Positions 1-8,806 of a DNA stretch of 64,000 bases are shown here, piece by piece. The DNA lies in assembly GCF_000719555.1 (NCBI RefSeq), contig NZ_JOGX01000010.1, positions 1 to 64,000 of the forward strand, read 5' to 3'. How positions within the stretch are numbered: the stretch's first letter is position 1; the number at the start of each line of letters is the position of its first letter. A program made the position numbers and the translations under genes. The notes under the pieces are model-generated. The model did no database searches. It was not told where the DNA came from and saw only the letters and a program-made list of their open reading frames with translations. The stretch is from Streptomyces sp. NRRL F-5727. Lineage in GTDB: Bacteria > Actinomycetota > Actinomycetes > Streptomycetales > Streptomycetaceae.

Positions 1-7
1 GCCCCGC

Positions 8-853
8 TCACCCCTTCACCGCGCCCCGCATCACCCCGCCCACGATCTGCCGCCCGAACAGCGCCAGCACCACCAGCAGCGGCAGCGTGCCGAGCAGCGC
101 CCCCGCCATCACCACCGAGGTGTCCGGCACATAGCCCCGCCCCAGCCCGGTCAGCGCCACCTGCACCGTCGGACTGCCCGTCTGGGTGAGCGCGAGGACC
201 GGCCAGAAGAAGTCGTTCCACGCCGCCACGAACGACAGCATCCCCAGCACCGCCATCGCCGGCCGCGCCGCCGGCAGCACCAGGTGCCACACCACCCGCA
301 GCGTCCCGGCCCCGTCCATCCGCGCCGCCTCCAGGAGCTCCGGCGGCAGCGCCCGCAGCAGATGCTGGCGCATGTAGAAGACGCCGAAGGCCGAGACCAG
401 CGAGGGCAGCACCACCGCCTGCAGCCGGTCCGTCCACCCCAGCCGGGCGATCAGCAGATAGAGGGGGACGACCCCGAGCTGCGGCGGCACCAGCATCGTC
501 GCCCCCACCAGGAGCAGCAGCGGCCCCCGGAAGCGGAACCGCAGCCGGGCGAAGGCGAACCCGGCCAGCGTGGAGAAGAGCACCGTCCCGGCCGCCACCG
601 ACCCCGCCACCACGGTGGTGTTGGCCAGCGCCTCGCCCATTCCGCCCTCGTCCCAGGCCACCGACAGGTTCCGCCCCAGGTTCCGCCCGAACCAGAACGG
701 CGGCGGGCTCTCCGCGAGCCGCCCGCTCGTCCGCGAGGCCGCCACCGCCGTCCACAGCAGCGGGAAGACGGACACCACCGTGAACAGGCCGAGGAGCAGA
801 TACGTGCCCCACCCCGCCCGCTCGTACGACTCCGCGCCCGAACGTCCCGTCAC
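8..853 (-). CDS. Carbohydrate ABC transporter permease (MalG/CebG type)
   Basis: Inner-membrane permease of a CUT1-type sugar importer, about 281 aa. Around residues 15-35 is a hydrophobic segment (LLLGLFTVVSVFPLLW), with further segments along the chain and the EAA loop (EAARMDGAGTLRVVWHLVLP) near residue 180 that docks the ATPase. I start it at the GTG at 853 because this overlaps the stop of the upstream permease (GTGA), implying translational coupling. It is the third gene of a minus-strand binding protein-permease-permease operon. No ATPase is visible; Streptomyces importers of this class usually share the distant MsiK ATPase. The substrate is inferred from the neighbouring CebE-like protein and CebR site: cello- or xylo-gluco-oligosaccharides. 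Confidence 0.9.
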   Translation of the reverse strand: MTGRSGAESYERAGWGTYLLLGLFTVVSVFPLLWTAVAASRTSGRLAESPPPFWFGRNLGRNLSVAWDEGGMGEALANTTVVAGSVAAGTVLFSTLAGFAFARLRFRFRGPLLLLVGATMLVPPQLGVVPLYLLIARLGWTDRLQAVVLPSLVSAFGVFYMRQHLLRALPPELLEAARMDGAGTLRVVWHLVLPAARPAMAVLGMLSFVAAWNDFFWPVLALTQTGSPTVQVALTGLGRGYVPDTSVVMAGALLGTLPLLVVLALFGRQIVGGVMRGAVKG

Positions 854-1914
854 CGCCGCACGCCCTTCCCGCGGACCAGCCGCACCACCCCGAACAGCGC
901 CACCAGGAGCAGCAGCATCGCCCAGGCGATCGCCGCCGCCCGCCCCAGATGGAGGTTCACCCAGCCCTGCTCGTACAGATAGAGACCCAGCGTCTGGTAT
1001 TGGTGGTCGGCGCCGCCCGAGGCGCCCGCCCCGCTGCTGAAGAGCAGCGGCTCGCCGAAGAGCTGCACCGCCCCGATCACCGACACCAGCCCGGTGAACG
1101 CCAGCGCCGGCCGCAGCCCGGGCAGCGTCACGTGCCAGAACCGCCGCCACCGCGAGGCCCCGTCCAGCGCCGCCGCCTCGTACAGCTCGGGCGGGATCGT
1201 CTGCATCGCCGCCAGGTAGATCAGCGCGTTGTAGCCGGTCCAGCGCCAGATCACGATCGACGCCACCGCGAACTTCGAGGCCCACGGCCCGTTCTGCCAG
1301 TCCACCGGATCCAGCCCGACCAGCCCGATCGCCCAGTTCACCATCCCCTGGTCACGGCCGTAGAACAGCGCGAAGACCAGGGTCGCCGCCGCCACCGAGG
1401 TCGCGTACGGGGCGAGCGCCGCCACCCGGAAGAAGAGCCGCCCGCGCAGCCGGGCGTCGAGCAGACGGGCCGCGCCGAGCGCGAGCAGCAGCTGCGGGAC
1501 GGTCGCGAGCACCCCGATCAGCACCGTGTTCGCCAGCGCGTTCCAGAAGAACTCGTCGGTGAGCAGCCGGGCGTAGTTGTGGAGCCCCACCCACTCGCGG
1601 GCCTCCGGCGCCGTCAGCTCCACCCGGAACAGCGAGGTCCACGCCGTCGCCGCCAGCGGGAACAGCCCGAAGGCCCCGAAGAACAGGAAGAAGGGGGCGA
1701 TCAGCACGTACGGCGCCGCGCGCGACCGCAGCCGGCCGAGCCGCTCCCGCCGCCCGGTCCCCGGCACCCCGGGCGTGCCCGGCCCCGCGGCCAGGGGCAG
1801 GGCCCGCGCCACGAGCTCCCCGGTGCCGCCGAGGCCCGCCCGGCCCTCCGGCCCGCCGCCGTCCCGGCTGCCCACCCCGGGCCCCGCCGTCACGTCCTCC
1901 GTCATCCGCCTCAC
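850..1914 (-). CDS. Carbohydrate ABC transporter permease (MalF/CebF type)
   Basis: Second permease of the same importer, 354 aa from the GTG at 1914 (an in-frame ATG lies three codons downstream). A long, probably cytoplasmic Gly/Arg-rich N-terminus of about 75 residues precedes the first membrane segment (APYVLIAPFFLFFGAFGLFP). The EAA loop is visible as YEAAALDGASRWRRFWHVTLP. It overlaps the stop of the solute-binding protein gene by 4 nt (GTGA) and is itself overlapped by the next permease, so the three genes form one coupled operon. The family (MalF-like, CUT1) is clear; the exact sugar is inferred from context only. Confidence 0.9.
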   Translation of the reverse strand: MRRMTEDVTAGPGVGSRDGGGPEGRAGLGGTGELVARALPLAAGPGTPGVPGTGRRERLGRLRSRAAPYVLIAPFFLFFGAFGLFPLAATAWTSLFRVELTAPEAREWVGLHNYARLLTDEFFWNALANTVLIGVLATVPQLLLALGAARLLDARLRGRLFFRVAALAPYATSVAAATLVFALFYGRDQGMVNWAIGLVGLDPVDWQNGPWASKFAVASIVIWRWTGYNALIYLAAMQTIPPELYEAAALDGASRWRRFWHVTLPGLRPALAFTGLVSVIGAVQLFGEPLLFSSGAGASGGADHQYQTLGLYLYEQGWVNLHLGRAAAIAWAMLLLLVALFGVVRLVRGKGVRR

Positions 1915-3251
1915 CGGTCCAGGGCGTTGTCGATGGCCTTCATCGCCGCCCGCCAGGCCGACTCCGGCGACCGGCCCGTCTGGTCGACCTGGAGCATCCC
2001 GGTGTCGGACAGGATCTGGTTCACCAGGCCGTCCTTCGGCCCGACCGGCGCGACCGGCACGCCCATGGCCGCCGCCGAGTAGATCCGCCCCACCGGCGCG
2101 TCGCCGAAGTACGGATGCCGGGCCTCACGCACCTGCGGCAGGCCGAAGGCGGCCTCGGCGCTGGGGAAGCTGCCGCGCCGTTCGAAGAGCACCGCCTGCT
2201 GCTCCGGCGCGGTCAGCCAGGCCGCCAGCTCCGCCGCCTCCTCGACGTGGCGCCCGGCCGCCGGGACGACCAGGAAGGAGCCGCCCCAGTTCCCCGGCCG
2301 GGGCGCCTCGGCGATGTCCCACTTCCCCTTCCCGTCCGGGCCGCCCTTGTCCTGGATGTAGCCGAGCATCCAGGCGGGGCAGGCGATCGAGGCGAACCGC
2401 CCGTGCGCGAAGCCCTGGTCCCAGTCGGGGGTGAACTGCTGGAGGCGGGCGGTGAGCCCGTGCTCCGCGAACTCCGCGCCGAGGTCCCAGGCGGCCCGTA
2501 CGGCGGGGTTGACCGCGACCACGAGCCGCCCCTCGGCGTCGTAGTAGCGCAGCTTCGCGCCGGAGATCACGGCGGCCATCACCCCGGACGCGGAGTCGGT
2601 GAACGCCACCCCCTCGGGGGCCCGTGCGGCGAACCGCCGTCCCGTCTCCAGGTACTTCCGCCAGTCCCCGGCCCACAGCCGGCCGACCTGGTCCCGGTCG
2701 GTGGGCAGCCCGGCGGCGGCGAAGTGGTCCTTGCGGTAGCAGACGGCCAGCGGCCCGATGTCGGTGCCGAGGCCGAGCACCCGCCCGTCCCCGGTCCGCG
2801 CCTGCGCCCACTTCCAGGGCAGGAAGGCGCTCTCGTCCACGCCGGGCGCGTGGGCCAGGTCGACCAGCCGGTCCGCCTGGGTGTCGACGACCTCGGCGAT
2901 GTTGCCGACCTCGACGGCCTGGACGTCGGCGAGCCCGGCGCCGGCCGTGAGGTGGGTGAGCAGCTGCGGGTAGTAGACGTCGGCGCGGGCGAGGGAGGTC
3001 TGCCGGATCGCGACGTCCGGGTGGAGCCGCATGTACGTGTCGTAGAGCCCGGCCTCCTTGAGCCCGAAGGTGCCGTAGACCCCGACGGTGAGCGTGACCG
3101 GGCGTCCCGAGCCGTCCACGCTCTCGCCGGATCCGGCGGCCGGCGGCACGGGCGGGTCGGTGGCGCAGCCGCCGAGCAGGGCGGCGGCGAGCAGCAGGGC
3201 GAGGGCCCGCCGGCGCCGGCCCCGTGGTCGTGTCGCGGTCCTCCACCCCAT
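1911..3251 (-). CDS. CebE-like sugar-binding lipoprotein
   Basis: Extracellular solute-binding protein (family 1), about 446 aa from the ATG at 3251. The Arg-rich start and hydrophobic stretch end in a lipobox (LLGGC), so it should be lipid-anchored outside the membrane. Recognisable family stretches include LTVGVYGTFGLKEAGLY, DVQAVEVGNIAEVV, GTDIGPLAVCYRK and WLTAPEQQAVLFERRGSFPS, which I associate from memory with Streptomyces CebE, the cellobiose/cellotriose-binding protein. It heads the importer operon. The 207-bp divergent region to the xyloglucanase gene carries a CebR-type palindrome. Whether this is the cebE orthologue or a paralogue tuned to xyloglucan oligosaccharides cannot be told here. 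Confidence 0.88.
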   Translation of the reverse strand: MGWRTATRPRGRRRRALALLLAAALLGGCATDPPVPPAAGSGESVDGSGRPVTLTVGVYGTFGLKEAGLYDTYMRLHPDVAIRQTSLARADVYYPQLLTHLTAGAGLADVQAVEVGNIAEVVDTQADRLVDLAHAPGVDESAFLPWKWAQARTGDGRVLGLGTDIGPLAVCYRKDHFAAAGLPTDRDQVGRLWAGDWRKYLETGRRFAARAPEGVAFTDSASGVMAAVISGAKLRYYDAEGRLVVAVNPAVRAAWDLGAEFAEHGLTARLQQFTPDWDQGFAHGRFASIACPAWMLGYIQDKGGPDGKGKWDIAEAPRPGNWGGSFLVVPAAGRHVEEAAELAAWLTAPEQQAVLFERRGSFPSAEAAFGLPQVREARHPYFGDAPVGRIYSAAAMGVPVAPVGPKDGLVNQILSDTGMLQVDQTGRSPESAWRAAMKAIDNALDR

Positions 3252-3375
3252 GGACCCCGACCGTAGGCGGCGTTGGCGGGGCGGCCGGTGGGGCGGCGCC
3301 GGGGGCCCGGCCCGGCTCACCCGTTCGGCCCACCGGTCACCCCCGTCGTCGAACGTCTTCGACGACTCCCGCGTA

Positions 3376-3405
3376 TTGACCGTGTTCTGACAGGACTCGG
3401 ATAGT
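3376..3405 (+). promoter_or_regulatory. Putative promoter of the GH74 gene
   Basis: TTGACC at 3376-3381 and GATAGT at 3400-3405 are separated by 18 bp, a plausible HrdB-type promoter. The CebR-like operator begins on the last base of the -10 hexamer, the expected position for a repressor covering the transcription start. Inference from motif only. Confidence 0.45.
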
Positions 3406-3418
3406 GGGAGCGCTCCCA
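3405..3418. promoter_or_regulatory. CebR-type operator
   Basis: Perfect 14-bp palindrome TGGGAGCGCTCCCA, identical to the published CebR-box consensus of Streptomyces. CebR is a LacI-family repressor released by cellobiose or cellotriose. It lies between the divergent importer operon and the GH74 gene, 42 bp upstream of the GH74 start, so it could control both. Confidence 0.85.
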
Positions 3419-3459
3419 CGTCCCGGGAGCGCGCCCCTTCCTCTTCCGACGGGATACCC

Positions 3460-6138
3460 ATGCGCAGACCACGACTCCTCGCGGGGCTCGCCGGCCTGGC
3501 CCTCACGGCCGGGCTCCTCGCCGGCGCCCTCCCGGCCGGCGCCGCCGAGACCGCCGAACCGGCCCGGGCCGCGGCAGCCGCCTCGTACACCTGGAAGAAC
3601 GTCAGGATCGACGGCGGCGGCTTCGTCCCCGGCCTGGTCTTCAACCGGAGCGAGAAGAACCTCCTCTACGCCCGCACCGACATCGGCGGCGCCTACCGCT
3701 GGGACCAGGCCGGCTCCGCCTGGGTCCCGCTCCTCGACCACGTCGGCTGGGACGACTGGGGCCACACCGGCGTCGTCTCCCTCGCCTCCGACACCGCCGA
3801 CCCGGACCGGGTGTACGCCGCCGTCGGCACGTACACCAACGACTGGGACCCCGGCACGGGCGCCGTCCTGCGCTCCGCCGACCGCGGCGCCACCTGGCAG
3901 CGCGCCGACCTCCCCTTCAAGCTGGGCGGCAACATGCCGGGCCGCGGCATGGGCGAACGCCTCGCCGTCGACCCGCACAAGAACTCCGTCCTCTACCTCG
4001 GCGCCCCCAGCGGCAACGGCCTGTGGCGCTCCACCGACTCCGGCGCGACCTGGGCGAAGGTCACCTCGTTCACCAACCCGGGCGGCTACCAGCAGGACCC
4101 GAGCGACACCAGCGGCTACAACTCCGACGAGCAGGGCATCGTCTGGGTCACCTTCGACGAGTCCACCGGCACCGCCGGCACCGCCACCAGGACGATCTAC
4201 GTCGGCGTCGGCGACAAGGAGAACGCCGTCTACCGCTCCACCGACGCCGGCGCCACCTGGACCCGGCTCGCCGGCCAGCCCACCGGCTACCTCGCCCACA
4301 AGGGCGTCCTCGACGCCGAGAACGGCTACCTCTACCTCGCGTACAGCGACACGGCGGGACCGTACGACGGCGGCAAGGGCCAGGTCTGGCGGTACGCCAC
4401 GGCCACCGGCGCGTGGACGAACATCAGCCCCGTCGCCGAAGCCGACGTCCACCACGGCTTCAGCGGCCTGACCGTCGACCGGCAACGCCCCGGCACGGTG
4501 ATGGTCTCCGCCTACAGCTCCTGGTGGCCCGACACCCAGTTCTTCCGCTCCACCGACTCCGGCGCCACCTGGACCAGGGCGTGGGACTACTCCTCGTACC
4601 CCACCCGCGCCGACCGCTACACGATGGACGTCTCCTCCGTCCCGTGGCTGACCTGGGGCGGCAACCCCACCCCGCCCGAACAGACCCCCAAGCTCGGCTG
4701 GATGACCGAGTCCCTGGAGATCGACCCCTTCGACTCGAACCGGATGCTGTACGGCACCGGCGCCACGGTCTACGGCACCACCGAGCTCACCAAGTGGGAC
4801 ACGAACACGAGGTTCACCATCCGGCCCATGGTGAAGGGCCTGGAGGAGACCGCCGTCCTCGACCTCGTCTCGCCGCCCTCCGGCGCCCCGCTGATCAGCG
4901 CCCTCGGCGACGTCGGCGGCTTCCGCCACACCGACCTGTCCGCCGTCCCGCCGATGATGTTCACCTCCCCGAACCTCACCTCCACCACCAGCCTCGACTA
5001 CGCCGAGACGAAGCCGGACACCCTGGTCCGCTCCGGCCACCTCGACGGCGGCCCCCGGGTCGCCTTCTCCACCGACAACGGCGCGAACTGGTTCGCCGGA
5101 CAGGAGCCCGCGGGCGTCACCGGCGGCGGCACGGTCGCCGCGGCCGCCGACGGCAGCCGCTTCGTCTGGAGCCCCGACGGCACCGCCGGCGTCCACGCCG
5201 CCACCGGCTTCGGCACCTCCTGGACGGCCGCGACGGGCATCCCGGCCGGCGCCACCGTCGAGTCCGACCGGGTCGACCCGAAGACCTTCTACGGCTTCAA
5301 GGGAGGCACCTTCTACGCCTCCACCGACGGCGGCCTCACCTTCACCGCCCGGGCCACCGGCCTGCCCGCCAAGGGCGAGGTCCGCTTCAAGGCCGTCCCC
5401 GGCAGGAAGGGCGACGTCTGGCTCGCGGGCGGCGCCCCCGACGCCGCGTACGGCCTGTGGCACTCCACCGACGGCGGCGCCACCTTCACCAGGGTCTCCG
5501 GCGTCGACCAGGCCGACGCCGTCGGCTTCGGCAAGGCCGCCCCGAACGCCTCCTACCCGGCGCTCTACTCCAGCGCGAAGATCGGCGGCGTCCGCGGCAT
5601 CTTCCGCTCCACCGACGCCGGTGCCACCTGGGTCCGGGTCAACGACGACGCCCACCAGTGGGGCTGGACCGGCGCCACCATCACCGGAGACCCGCGCGTC
5701 TACGGCCGGGTGTACGTCGCCACCAACGGGCGCGGCATCCTCTACGGCGACACCAGCGAGACCGGCGGCGGCGACGGAGGCGGCCCCGGCCCCACGGACC
5801 CGCCCACACCGCCCGCCGGCGCCTGCAAGGTCGCCTACAAGGTCACCAACCAGTGGCAGGGCGGCTTCCAGGCCGACGTCACCCTCACCAACACCTCCGC
5901 CACCGCGTGGAACGGCTGGACCCTCGGCTGGTCCTTCGCCGCCGGGCAGACCGTCGGTCAGATGTGGAACGCCACCCCGGCCCAGAGCGGCGCCGCCGTC
6001 ACGGCGAAGAACGCCGGATGGAACGGGACCGTCGCCGCCGGCGGCACCGCCTCCTTCGGCTTCACCGGCAGCTGGACCGGCGGCAACCCCGCCCCCACCG
6101 CCTTCACCCTCGGAGGTGCCACGTGCTCCGCCGGCTGA
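3460..6138 (+). CDS. Secreted GH74 xyloglucanase with CBM2
   Basis: Endo-acting xyloglucan hydrolase of glycoside hydrolase family 74, 892 aa, predicted extracellular. A signal peptide occupies residues 1 to about 29 (cleavage near AGA). Two beta-propeller halves follow, carrying BNR/Asp-box repeats (STDSGATW, STDAGATW, STDGGATF). The family's two catalytic Asp residues are recognisable: D74 in TDIGGAYRW and D484 in GDVGGFRHTD. A Gly/Pro-rich linker (near 767-785) leads to a C-terminal family 2 carbohydrate-binding module with paired Cys and conserved Trp (WNGWTLGW, AGWNG). ATG start with a Sec-type N-terminus. The upstream CebR-like operator suggests induction by cello-oligosaccharides. Confidence 0.93.
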   Translation: MRRPRLLAGLAGLALTAGLLAGALPAGAAETAEPARAAAAASYTWKNVRIDGGGFVPGLVFNRSEKNLLYARTDIGGAYRWDQAGSAWVPLLDHVGWDDWGHTGVVSLASDTADPDRVYAAVGTYTNDWDPGTGAVLRSADRGATWQRADLPFKLGGNMPGRGMGERLAVDPHKNSVLYLGAPSGNGLWRSTDSGATWAKVTSFTNPGGYQQDPSDTSGYNSDEQGIVWVTFDESTGTAGTATRTIYVGVGDKENAVYRSTDAGATWTRLAGQPTGYLAHKGVLDAENGYLYLAYSDTAGPYDGGKGQVWRYATATGAWTNISPVAEADVHHGFSGLTVDRQRPGTVMVSAYSSWWPDTQFFRSTDSGATWTRAWDYSSYPTRADRYTMDVSSVPWLTWGGNPTPPEQTPKLGWMTESLEIDPFDSNRMLYGTGATVYGTTELTKWDTNTRFTIRPMVKGLEETAVLDLVSPPSGAPLISALGDVGGFRHTDLSAVPPMMFTSPNLTSTTSLDYAETKPDTLVRSGHLDGGPRVAFSTDNGANWFAGQEPAGVTGGGTVAAAADGSRFVWSPDGTAGVHAATGFGTSWTAATGIPAGATVESDRVDPKTFYGFKGGTFYASTDGGLTFTARATGLPAKGEVRFKAVPGRKGDVWLAGGAPDAAYGLWHSTDGGATFTRVSGVDQADAVGFGKAAPNASYPALYSSAKIGGVRGIFRSTDAGATWVRVNDDAHQWGWTGATITGDPRVYGRVYVATNGRGILYGDTSETGGGDGGGPGPTDPPTPPAGACKVAYKVTNQWQGGFQADVTLTNTSATAWNGWTLGWSFAAGQTVGQMWNATPAQSGAAVTAKNAGWNGTVAAGGTASFGFTGSWTGGNPAPTAFTLGGATCSAG

Positions 6139-6207
6139 TGGGGGGCGGCGGCCTCACCAACCCGCCCCCGGCGACCCTCACCTGCTCCTAGGGGAACGCG
6201 GGAAAGA

Positions 6208-6241
6208 CCGAGGCCCCGGTTCTTCCGAACCGGGGCCTCGG
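6208..6241. terminator. Bidirectional hairpin terminator
   Basis: A perfect 15-bp stem (CCGAGGCCCCGGTTC with its complement) and a TTCC loop lie between the GH74 gene and the convergent tRNA-His gene. It has no strong U tract, as is common in Streptomyces. Confidence 0.75.
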
Positions 6242-6248
6242 CCATCAG

Positions 6249-6322
6249 GGTGAGTAACGGGACTCGAACCCGCGACATCCTGGACCACAACCAGGTGCTC
6301 TACCAGCTGAGCTATACCCACC
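6249..6322 (-). tRNA. tRNA-His (GTG anticodon)
   Basis: Cloverleaf on the minus strand: acceptor GTGGGTA pairs with TACTCAC, D arm TAGCTCAGCTGGTAGAGC, anticodon stem CCTGG/CCAGG around loop TTGTGGT (anticodon GTG), T arm GCGGGTTCGAGTCCCG. An extra G at -1 faces C73, the identity pair typical of bacterial tRNA-His. CCA is not encoded. Confidence 0.95.
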
Positions 6323-6438
6323 ACGACCGGCGGTTTTCCCGAAGGTTTCCCCGACCGGCCGAGAAGAAGTCTACAGGGTTCCGAGGGGTGCTCGCGCACA
6401 CGTTTTCCCCGGGTACGCGAGCGAGCCCTCCAGGGGCC

Positions 6439-7041
6439 TTACTCCGCGGGGACGACGTGCCGGGCGGCGATCGCCTTGGCGGTCTCCGAGTCCGGACCGG
6501 GCTGCGGCACGAAGACGGCCTCCCGGTAGTAGCGCAGCTCGGCGATGGACTCGCGGATGTCGGCGAGCGCCCGGTGGTTGCCGTTCTTCTCCGGACTGTT
6601 GAAGTACGCCCTCGGGTACCAGCGGCGCGCCAGCTCCTTGACCGAGGACACATCGACGATCCGGTAGTGCAGGTGACTCTCCAGGGCGGGCATGTCCCGG
6701 GCGAGGAAGCCGCGGTCGGTGGAGACCGAGTTCCCGCACAGCGGCGCCTTGCCGGGCTCCTTCACGTGCTCGCGGATGTACGCGAGGACCTGCGCCTCCG
6801 CGTCGGCCAGCGTGGTGCCGCCGGGCAGCGCGTCGAGCAGACCGGAGGCCGTGTGCATCTGGCGCACGATCTCCGGCATGGTCTCCAGGGCACGGTCCGG
6901 AGGGCGGATCACGATGTCCACGCCTTCGCCGAGCACGTTCAGTTCCGAGTCGGTGACCAGTGCGGCCACCTCGATGAGTGCGTCGTCCGTCAGCGAGAGC
7001 CCGGTCATCTCGCAGTCGATCCACACCATGCGGTCGTTCAT
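6439..7041 (-). CDS. orn: Oligoribonuclease
   Basis: 3'-5' exoribonuclease that degrades 2-5-nt RNAs (including pGpG from c-di-GMP turnover) to mononucleotides in the cytoplasm. At 200 aa it has the usual length. The DEDDh motifs are visible: D9 and E11 in WIDCEMTG, the Exo II region near [15 protein letters not shown], and the terminal H/D pair in [14 protein letters not shown]. The ATG at 7041 gives the conserved N-terminus. In Streptomyces, ornA sits next to adpA and affects development; the same pairing is seen here, with adpA upstream in the same direction and a hairpin between the two genes. Confidence 0.95.
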   Translation of the reverse strand: MNDRMVWIDCEMTGLSLTDDALIEVAALVTDSELNVLGEGVDIVIRPPDRALETMPEIVRQMHTASGLLDALPGGTTLADAEAQVLAYIREHVKEPGKAPLCGNSVSTDRGFLARDMPALESHLHYRIVDVSSVKELARRWYPRAYFNSPEKNGNHRALADIRESIAELRYYREAVFVPQPGPDSETAKAIAARHVVPAE

Positions 7042-7132
7042 GCGTCCTACCTTAGGCCGTGTCTTTCGGATCATGCCGGGCTCGCGACGGCGACAGCGGG
7101 GACGCGACGCGCGCGGGCGGACGCCGGACACG

Positions 7133-7173
7133 CCGACGGGCGCCCGGGGAAGGTCTCCCCGGACGCCCGTCGG
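7133..7173 (-). terminator. Hairpin terminator downstream of adpA
   Basis: An 18-bp inverted repeat with one mismatch (CCGACGGGCG arm at 7133-7142, complement ending at 7173) around a short AGGT-type loop. It lies 57 bp beyond the adpA stop and should end adpA transcription before orn. Confidence 0.7.
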
Positions 7174-7229
7174 TCACCGCTTCGCGCCGCTCGTGGCGGC
7201 GCGGGCCCTCGGTGCGGCCCCGGCCGCCA

Positions 7230-8399
7230 CTACGGCGCGCTGCGCTGGCCCGGCAGCGCGGCCCGGCCCGGCGAGTAGGCGTCGCCCAGCGGCTTGCCCG
7301 GCTCCAGCGACGCCCCGGGGCGACGGATTCCCGCCCCCACCTGCGCGGGCACCGCCGGCTCCAGGACCGTCGTCGCCGTCTCGCTCTGCGGCCGGCGGGC
7401 CCGGTACGCCGCCCGGTAGGCCGCCGGCGAGGAGCCGAGCTGCCGCCGGAAGTGGCCGCGCAGCGCCACCGGCGAGCGGAAGCCGCAGCGCCCCGCGACC
7501 TCGTCCACCGAGTAGTCCGAGGTCTCCAGGAGCCGCTGCGCCTGGAGCACCCGCTGGGTGATCAGCCACTGGAGCGGCGCGGAGCCGGTCAGCGAGCGGA
7601 AGCGGCGGTCGAAGGTCCGCCGTGACATGTACGCACGGGCCGCCAGGGTCTCCACGTCGAACTGCTCGTGGAGGTGCTCCAGCGCCCAGGCCACGACCTC
7701 GGCGAGCGGGTCGGAGCCGATCTCCTCGGGTAAAGACCTGTCGAGGTAGCGCTCCTGACCGCCGCTGCGCCGCGGCGGGACGACCAGCCGGCGCGCCAGC
7801 GCGCCCGCGGCCTCGGTGCCGTGGTCGGTCCGCACGATGTGCAGACACAGATCGATTCCGGCTGCGGTGCCGGCGGAGGTCAGCACGTCCCCGTCGTCGA
7901 CGAAGAGCTCCCGCGGGTCCACGTGGACCGACGGGTAGCGCTTGGCGAGCGTCGGCGCGTACATCCAGTGCGTGGTCGCCGGGCGGCCGTCGAGCAGGCC
8001 GGCCGCGGCGAGGACGAACGCCCCGGTGCACAGGCCGACGATCCTGGCCCCCTCCTCGTGCGCCCGGCGGAGCGCTTCGAGCGCCTCCGGCGGCGGCGGC
8101 GAGGTGATCGAACGCCAGGCGGGGACGACGACCGTCCCGGCCCGGCCGATCGCCTCCAGGCCGTACGGCGCGGTGAGTTCGAGCCCGCCCGTGGTCCGCA
8201 GGGGGCCGTCCTCGCCGGCGCAGACGAGCAGCCGGTAGCGCGGCACGCCGGCGTCCTGCCGGTCGATGCCGAACACGGAGAGCGGGATGGAGCTCTCGAA
8301 GATGGGGCCGCCGCTGAACAGCAGCACCGCGACGACTTCGCGACGGCGGCGCCCGGACAGCTTCCGTGCGACCTCCGGTGCGGCGGAGTCCTGGCTCAT
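7230..8399 (-). CDS. adpA: AdpA/BldH developmental regulator with a TTA codon
   Basis: Master transcription factor for aerial growth and secondary metabolism in Streptomyces, 389 aa. Residues about 20-200 form a ThiJ/PfpI/DJ-1-like domain (LLFSGGPIFESSIPLSVFG; GLCTGAFVLAAAGLLDG). Residues about 230-330 form an AraC-type double helix-turn-helix (MSRRTFDRRFRSLTG; CGFRSPVALRGHFRRQLG). The linker between them carries a TTA leucine codon (Leu223, plus-strand taa at 7731-7733), making translation dependent on the bldA tRNA, a well-known feature of adpA. The Pro/Gly-rich C-terminal tail is variable in the family. A 407-bp non-coding region lies upstream, as expected for this heavily regulated gene. 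Confidence 0.96.
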   Translation of the reverse strand: MSQDSAAPEVARKLSGRRRREVVAVLLFSGGPIFESSIPLSVFGIDRQDAGVPRYRLLVCAGEDGPLRTTGGLELTAPYGLEAIGRAGTVVVPAWRSITSPPPPEALEALRRAHEEGARIVGLCTGAFVLAAAGLLDGRPATTHWMYAPTLAKRYPSVHVDPRELFVDDGDVLTSAGTAAGIDLCLHIVRTDHGTEAAGALARRLVVPPRRSGGQERYLDRSLPEEIGSDPLAEVVAWALEHLHEQFDVETLAARAYMSRRTFDRRFRSLTGSAPLQWLITQRVLQAQRLLETSDYSVDEVAGRCGFRSPVALRGHFRRQLGSSPAAYRAAYRARRPQSETATTVLEPAVPAQVGAGIRRPGASLEPGKPLGDAYSPGRAALPGQRSAP

Positions 8400-8806
8400 G
8401 GCGCTAAGCCCCCCTCGGTGTTCGCGTCTCCCTGGTCGTGTCGCTGTGCCACGTTTCCCCTCGGTTTTGCACGAGACCCCAGTCTTCGGTACCCATGATC
8501 GAATCTACTGTGTCCCGTGGCGCCGGCGTGACAACTTCTCCATCCGGCACATTGTCGACAAGGCCACTTGGCGTGAAGCGATCGATCCTCGGGTGATCGA
8601 CCGCAGGGGCCCCCGAAGGGGCTCCGGGGTGGCGAAGTGGCCGTACGCGACGGGTGCGGCCCCGTGGGGCAGGGCTTTTCCGGGAGAGCGGGCAGGGGCT
8701 GGCGTACCGTTTCGGCAAGGACGCGCCGGGAACTTCAAGTTGGCTGAAAACATATGGGATCGGCTGTGCGAACCTGTCAACTCGACGGGGGTCGCCGACG
8801 TCCCGC
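8400..8806. other. Long non-coding region upstream of adpA
   Basis: 407 bp without a supported gene, holding the adpA promoter. AdpA represses its own gene in studied species. One near match to the AdpA consensus TGGCSNGWWY is TGGCGTGAAG at 8569-8578 (9 of 10). No clear gamma-butyrolactone (ARE) palindrome was seen. Confidence 0.5.

Noticed and set aside
850..2434. Long plus-strand and minus-strand open frames inside the ABC permease and other genes
   Set aside because: They are frame shadows produced by high GC content; they lack third-position bias, start sites and family motifs, while the permease frame has all three.
3337..5655. 772-aa minus-strand open frame opposite the xyloglucanase
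   Set aside because: The translation is Gly/Val/Arg-rich with no domain. It mirrors the real GH74 gene, whose signal peptide, catalytic residues and CBM2 are clear.
8505..8806. A gene in the region upstream of adpA
   Set aside because: Open frames there have no third-position bias or ribosome-binding site; the region is AT-richer and fits a promoter.
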